From Polyangiaceae bacterium (lineage in GTDB: Bacteria > Myxococcota > Polyangia > Polyangiales > Polyangiaceae): a stretch of DNA of 8,003 nucleotides. Position 1 is the first letter of the stretch. Each line of letters begins with the position of its first letter. Of this stretch, positions 5,586 to 8,003 are shown in pieces. The stretch covers positions 1-8,003 of the forward strand of contig JAICTU010000428.1 of the NCBI GenBank assembly GCA_025936205.1, written 5' to 3'. The position numbers and the translations under genes are program-made. The notes below the pieces were generated by a model, which had not been told where the DNA came from, made no database searches, and was given only the letters and a program-made list of their open reading frames with translations.

Positions 5586-6545
5586 ATGAACTCCCGAGTA
5601 CTGGGTCTGCTGGCCGTGGCCGCCACTGCGGTAGCGGGGGCTAGCACGACGTTATGGACGCGCTCGGGCAGTGTGTCTGAGGAGGTCCGGGTGCTCGCGT
5701 CCGAGCCTGAGCGGGGTCCGGGTCCGGGTGTGGCAATGGCGCAACCGGATGTCCAGCCACCCGCGCATGCGACCGAGGCGGTGGTGCATCCACTCGCTTC
5801 GCTGACCGACGATCAGATCGGGGAGCTGGTGAAGAATGACCCGAGCGCGCTCGGGTCGATGTCGCTGGGTCTGCCCAATCGTGGGATGCTGTTCAACGCG
5901 GTCGAGTTTCCCGAGTCTCCGCTCTGGAAGCGGGCCGATCCGCCCCACTCCTGGGGTACCCGCGAGTCGGTGGAGTTCGTCGAGTACGGGATCAAGAAGG
6001 TGAACGAGCTGTTCCCGGACACGCCCCCGCTCTACGTGGGCGACTTCAGCGCGCGCACAGGTGGGAGGCTCCGGCCGCACAAGAGCCACCAGTCCGGCCG
6101 CGACGTGGACATCGGCTACTACTACCTGGGCGACGCGGTCTGGTACCGGCGAGCGGACTCGCGGAACCTGGATCGGGCCCGGACCTGGACGCTGCTCAAG
6201 GCGCTGATCACGCACTCGCCGGTCGAGTACGTGTTCATGGATTCCGGGATTCAGCCCCTGCTGAAGGAGTATGCGCTGGCCCAGGGTGAGGACCCCGAGT
6301 GGCTGACGCGTGTCTTCGGTGGGACATCCAAGGTCGGCGATCCGATCGTCCGGCATCGAGCCGGGCACGCCACGCATTTTCACGTCCGTTTCGAGAACCC
6401 CACCGCCGAGCTCACGGCGCGGCGTTCGATTGCCTGGCTCGAAGACGCCGGACTGTTGCCCGGGCACCGGCGCAAGAAGAAGAACACCCGGCATCCGCTG
6501 GACGTCACCGCCGCCGAGAACCGCTCCGCCGCGGCCCTCGAGTAA
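5586..6545 (+). CDS. mepA: MepA-type penicillin-insensitive murein endopeptidase (peptidase M74, LAS metallopeptidase)
   Basis: The 319-residue zinc peptidase is expected to cut D-Ala-meso-DAP (and LD) cross-links of peptidoglycan in the periplasm during growth or remodelling. Metal and catalytic residues of the LAS group are all in place: RPHKSHQSGRDVDIGYYY (residues 163-180) gives H165, H168 and D175, and HATHFHVRF (261-269) gives H261, H264 and H266. HSWGTRESVEFVEYGIKKV (121-139) is also typical. The N-terminus has one hydrophobic stretch (residues 5-24) without a lipobox, so it is either a Sec signal peptide or an anchor. A low-complexity linker follows to about residue 66, making the protein somewhat longer than the E. 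coli enzyme. The C-terminal tail carries the basic run RRKKK (295-299). The ATG at 5586 is chosen; a GTG at 5577 would add only three residues. No Shine-Dalgarno sequence is visible. apaG follows 70 bp downstream in the same direction but appears to have its own promoter. Confidence 0.93.
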   Translation: MNSRVLGLLAVAATAVAGASTTLWTRSGSVSEEVRVLASEPERGPGPGVAMAQPDVQPPAHATEAVVHPLASLTDDQIGELVKNDPSALGSMSLGLPNRGMLFNAVEFPESPLWKRADPPHSWGTRESVEFVEYGIKKVNELFPDTPPLYVGDFSARTGGRLRPHKSHQSGRDVDIGYYYLGDAVWYRRADSRNLDRARTWTLLKALITHSPVEYVFMDSGIQPLLKEYALAQGEDPEWLTRVFGGTSKVGDPIVRHRAGHATHFHVRFENPTAELTARRSIAWLEDAGLLPGHRRKKKNTRHPLDVTAAENRSAAALE

Positions 6546-6555
6546 CCAACTTCTG

Positions 6556-6567
6556 GCCAGCGCTGGC
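6556..6567. repeat. 12-bp perfect palindrome between mepA and apaG
   Basis: GCCAGCGCTGGC is exactly self-complementary and lies 10 nt past the mepA stop. It has no loop and no T-run follows, so it is unlikely to be an efficient terminator. It is placed just upstream of the apaG -35 and could be a protein-binding site or chance in GC-rich DNA. Confidence 0.3.
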
Positions 6568-6578
6568 GAGCCGCTACC

Positions 6579-6607
6579 TTGATTCGAGGGGATCGAGGCA
6601 CTAGCGT
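6579..6607 (+). promoter_or_regulatory. apaG promoter, probably giving a leaderless mRNA
   Basis: TTGATT (6579-6584) and TAGCGT (6602-6607) are separated by the optimal 17 bp. The -10 keeps the T-A...T positions that matter most for melting. Exactly 8 nt then separate it from the apaG GTG at 6616. This is the most complete -35/-10/start arrangement in the window. A GAGG at 6595-6598 lies inside the spacer and 17 nt from the GTG, too far to act as a ribosome-binding site for it. Confidence 0.5.
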
Positions 6608-6615
6608 GCACGGCC

Positions 6616-7014
6616 GTGCCGACCACGACCCTGTCCGAAGCTGTCACGCGGGGCATTCGCGTGACCGTGCGTGCTCGGTTCTCGGAGCAGAACTCCGATC
6701 CCCAAGCGCGCCAGTGGGTGTTCCTGTACACGATCACCATCCGCAATGAGGGCAGCGAGCGCGTCCAGCTGCTGAGCCGCCACTGGATCATCACCGACGC
6801 CAATGGTGAGATCGAGGAAGTGAAGGGGCCGGGCGTGGTAGGCAAACAGCCCGTCCTCGAGCCGGGGCAGGGCTTCGAGTATACGTCGGCCTGCCCGCTC
6901 AAGACGTCGTTCGGCTCGATGCATGGCACGTATCAGATGCTCGGGCCTGGCAACGATACGTTCGACGTGCAGATTGCCGGCTTCGCGTTGCGCATGCCCG
7001 GCACCATGCAATAG
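6616..7014 (+). CDS. apaG: ApaG family protein (DUF525, FBox-type beta-sandwich)
   Basis: The 132-residue cytoplasmic protein has the full length of bacterial ApaG. Family hallmarks are visible: ITIRNEGSERVQLLSRHWIITD (about residues 41-62), the nucleotide-type glycine motif GPGVVGKQPVLEPGQGFEYTS (74-94) and FGSMHGTYQML (101-111). ApaG is linked genetically to Co2+ and Mg2+ homeostasis (corD in Salmonella) and often sits near apaH or ksgA. Its biochemical role is still unsettled, and neither usual neighbour is present here. The start is a GTG at 6616, which leaves about ten residues before the conserved TRGIRVTV strand, as in relatives; no ATG is available. The gene ends 11 nt before a strong hairpin and converges on the methyltransferase gene. 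Confidence 0.95.
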   Translation: MPTTTLSEAVTRGIRVTVRARFSEQNSDPQARQWVFLYTITIRNEGSERVQLLSRHWIITDANGEIEEVKGPGVVGKQPVLEPGQGFEYTSACPLKTSFGSMHGTYQMLGPGNDTFDVQIAGFALRMPGTMQ

Positions 7015-7025
7015 CCACAAAACGC

Positions 7026-7057
7026 ACGAAGGTGGTTGCCGGGGCAACCACCTTCGT
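7026..7057. terminator. Strong intrinsic terminator between convergent apaG and methyltransferase genes
   Basis: A perfect 15-bp inverted repeat (7026-7040 with 7043-7057) surrounds a two-base centre, so the innermost pairs must open to form the loop. It fills the 62 bp gap between the two convergent stop codons. On the minus strand the stem is followed by GCGTTTTG, a short U-tract that favours termination of the methyltransferase transcript. On the plus strand no T-run follows, but the hairpin could still stop or protect the apaG mRNA. Confidence 0.75.
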
Positions 7058-7076
7058 TAGCGAACAGCGGAGCGGA

Positions 7077-8003
7077 TCAGCGCTGGGTGCCGATCACGTT
7101 CTTGCCGATCCAGCGGTTCTGGCGGCTGAAGGCCTGGCTCTGCGCCTCTTCGGGGCCCACCGTCGATTTGTCGTTCTTGTGGTTCTTGGTCATCGTCACC
7201 ATGAACAGCGCCGAGCTGCCCTGGCCGCCGATGATCACGGACCAGCCCAGGAACATCAGCCACAGGCGGTACCAGCGCTGGCCGTACTTGGCGACGATGG
7301 CCGCCTCGTTGCGCTTCCAGTTCTGGTACCACTTGGCGATCGTCACGCCGTAGTGGGTGCCGGTGTTCTCCACGCGGTGCACCTCGAAGCCGGCGCGCTC
7401 CGCCTGCGACACGACGAAGCCGAGCGGGCAGCTCGCGTCCGCACCGGGGAAGATGTACTTGGCCATGAACAGGCCCCAGACCAGGTCTTCGAACTGCCAG
7501 GAGCGGCGCAGGCCGGCGATCTGCAGATAGAAGATGCCGTCGTCCTTCAGCATACCGCGCACCTGCAGCAGGAACTTCTGAAAGTTCTTGATGCCGACGT
7601 GCTCGGCCATCTCCAGGCAGGTGATCTTGTCGTACTTCTTGCTGGGCAGGTTGCGGTAGTCGTCCACGATCACGCGCACACGGTCGCTGACGCCCGCGCG
7701 CTCGGCGCGCGCGTTGGCCCAGTCCGCCTGCTCCTGCGCCAGCGTGATGCCGGTGCTGAAGGTGCCGTGATTCTTGGCGGCATGCGTGATCAGGGGACCC
7801 CAGCCGCAGCCGATGTCGAGGTGTTGATCGCCGGGCTGCATGTGCACGTACTGGCACACCAGCTCGAGCTTGCGCTCCTGCGCGGTCTCCAGCGACTCCG
7901 AGGGATCCTGGAAGATGCCGCTGGTGTACGTCATCGTGTCACCCAGGAACCAGTGATAGAAGTCGTTGCCGCGGTTGTAGACGTGCGCGATGTCGGCTTC
8001 GTC
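7077..8003 (-). CDS. SAM-dependent lipid C-methyltransferase, sphingolipid C9-methyltransferase/CFA-synthase superfamily (5' end off right edge)
   Basis: 308 residues of the C-terminal part are visible; numbering here is from the internal Met at 7934, which is not the start because the frame stays open to the edge. Before it, YNRGNDFYHWFLGDT matches the substrate-side segment of cyclopropane synthases, followed by MTYTSGIF. Motif I for SAM is LDIGCGWG (39-46), with TGITLAQEQ (61-69) after it. YDKITCLEMAEHVGIKNF (101-118) carries the family Glu-His pair. GLRRSWQFEDLVWGLFMAKY (141-160) and IFPGADAS (161-168) follow, then GTHYGVTIAKWYQNW (192-206) with the Tyr equivalent to the CFA active site. 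A hydrophobic segment (about 225-247) suggests membrane association. The segments 103-168 agree, from memory, with fungal glucosylceramide C9-methyltransferases better than with bacterial Cfa. The family transfers a methyl group to an unsaturated lipid chain. Substrate here is inferred only. Alternatives are a cyclopropane or methyl-branched fatty-acid synthase. Confidence 0.88.
   Translation of the reverse strand, partial: DEADIAHVYNRGNDFYHWFLGDTMTYTSGIFQDPSESLETAQERKLELVCQYVHMQPGDQHLDIGCGWGPLITHAAKNHGTFSTGITLAQEQADWANARAERAGVSDRVRVIVDDYRNLPSKKYDKITCLEMAEHVGIKNFQKFLLQVRGMLKDDGIFYLQIAGLRRSWQFEDLVWGLFMAKYIFPGADASCPLGFVVSQAERAGFEVHRVENTGTHYGVTIAKWYQNWKRNEAAIVAKYGQRWYRLWLMFLGWSVIIGGQGSSALFMVTMTKNHKNDKSTVGPEEAQSQAFSRQNRWIGKNVIGTQR

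Noticed and set aside
6606..6734. Alternative GTG start at 6606, well spaced from GAGG
   Set aside because: It is out of frame with apaG and gives only about 43 codons without similarity to anything recognised.
5652..6929. 425-codon open frame on the minus strand
   Set aside because: It is antisense to both mepA and apaG, each identified by conserved motifs, and has no coherent domain.
7057..7857. 266-codon minus-strand frame overlapping the methyltransferase
   Set aside because: It is a frame-shifted shadow of the methyltransferase gene; only the frame ending at 7077 encodes the SAM motif and the rest of the family segments.

Overview
The window is high-GC throughout, and almost all of it is protein-coding on one strand or the other. 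A TonB-dependent receptor that carries its own N-terminal TonB-like domain, a beta-propeller-type lipoprotein, and a membrane-lipid methyltransferase point to a Gram-negative deltaproteobacterial lineage, most probably Myxococcota. That placement is an inference from gene content, because no rRNA or other marker gene is present.

Layout from left to right. Positions 1-553 (minus) hold the N-terminal part of a Ppx/GppA exopolyphosphatase that runs off the left edge. A 200 bp spacer with two hairpins follows. Positions 754-2484 (minus) encode a large secreted lipoprotein. A very short (52 bp) divergent promoter region separates it from the TonB-dependent receptor at 2537-4894 (plus). The receptor converges on a small four-helix membrane protein with a CPAC motif at 4891-5388 (minus), and the two stop codons share one CTAG tetranucleotide. 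A 197 bp divergent regulatory region with two dyad-symmetric elements follows. Then come a MepA-type murein endopeptidase at 5586-6545 (plus) and apaG at 6616-7014 (plus). A strong hairpin terminator separates apaG from a convergent SAM-dependent methyltransferase at 7077-8003 (minus), which runs off the right edge.

The genes do not form one pathway. Four themes recur. First, the envelope: lipoprotein, outer-membrane receptor, murein hydrolase and lipid methyltransferase. Second, the divergent lipoprotein/receptor pair may work together at the outer membrane. Third, none of the visible starts has a convincing Shine-Dalgarno sequence; for several genes a -10-like hexamer lies about 8 nt before the start codon, which suggests leaderless transcripts. 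Fourth, the right-edge methyltransferase resembles, from memory of the family, the fungal sphingolipid C9-methyltransferases more than ordinary bacterial cyclopropane synthases. It is the most interesting gene here, followed by the TonB-domain/receptor fusion. I see no CRISPR array, tRNA, rRNA, insertion sequence or prophage gene.
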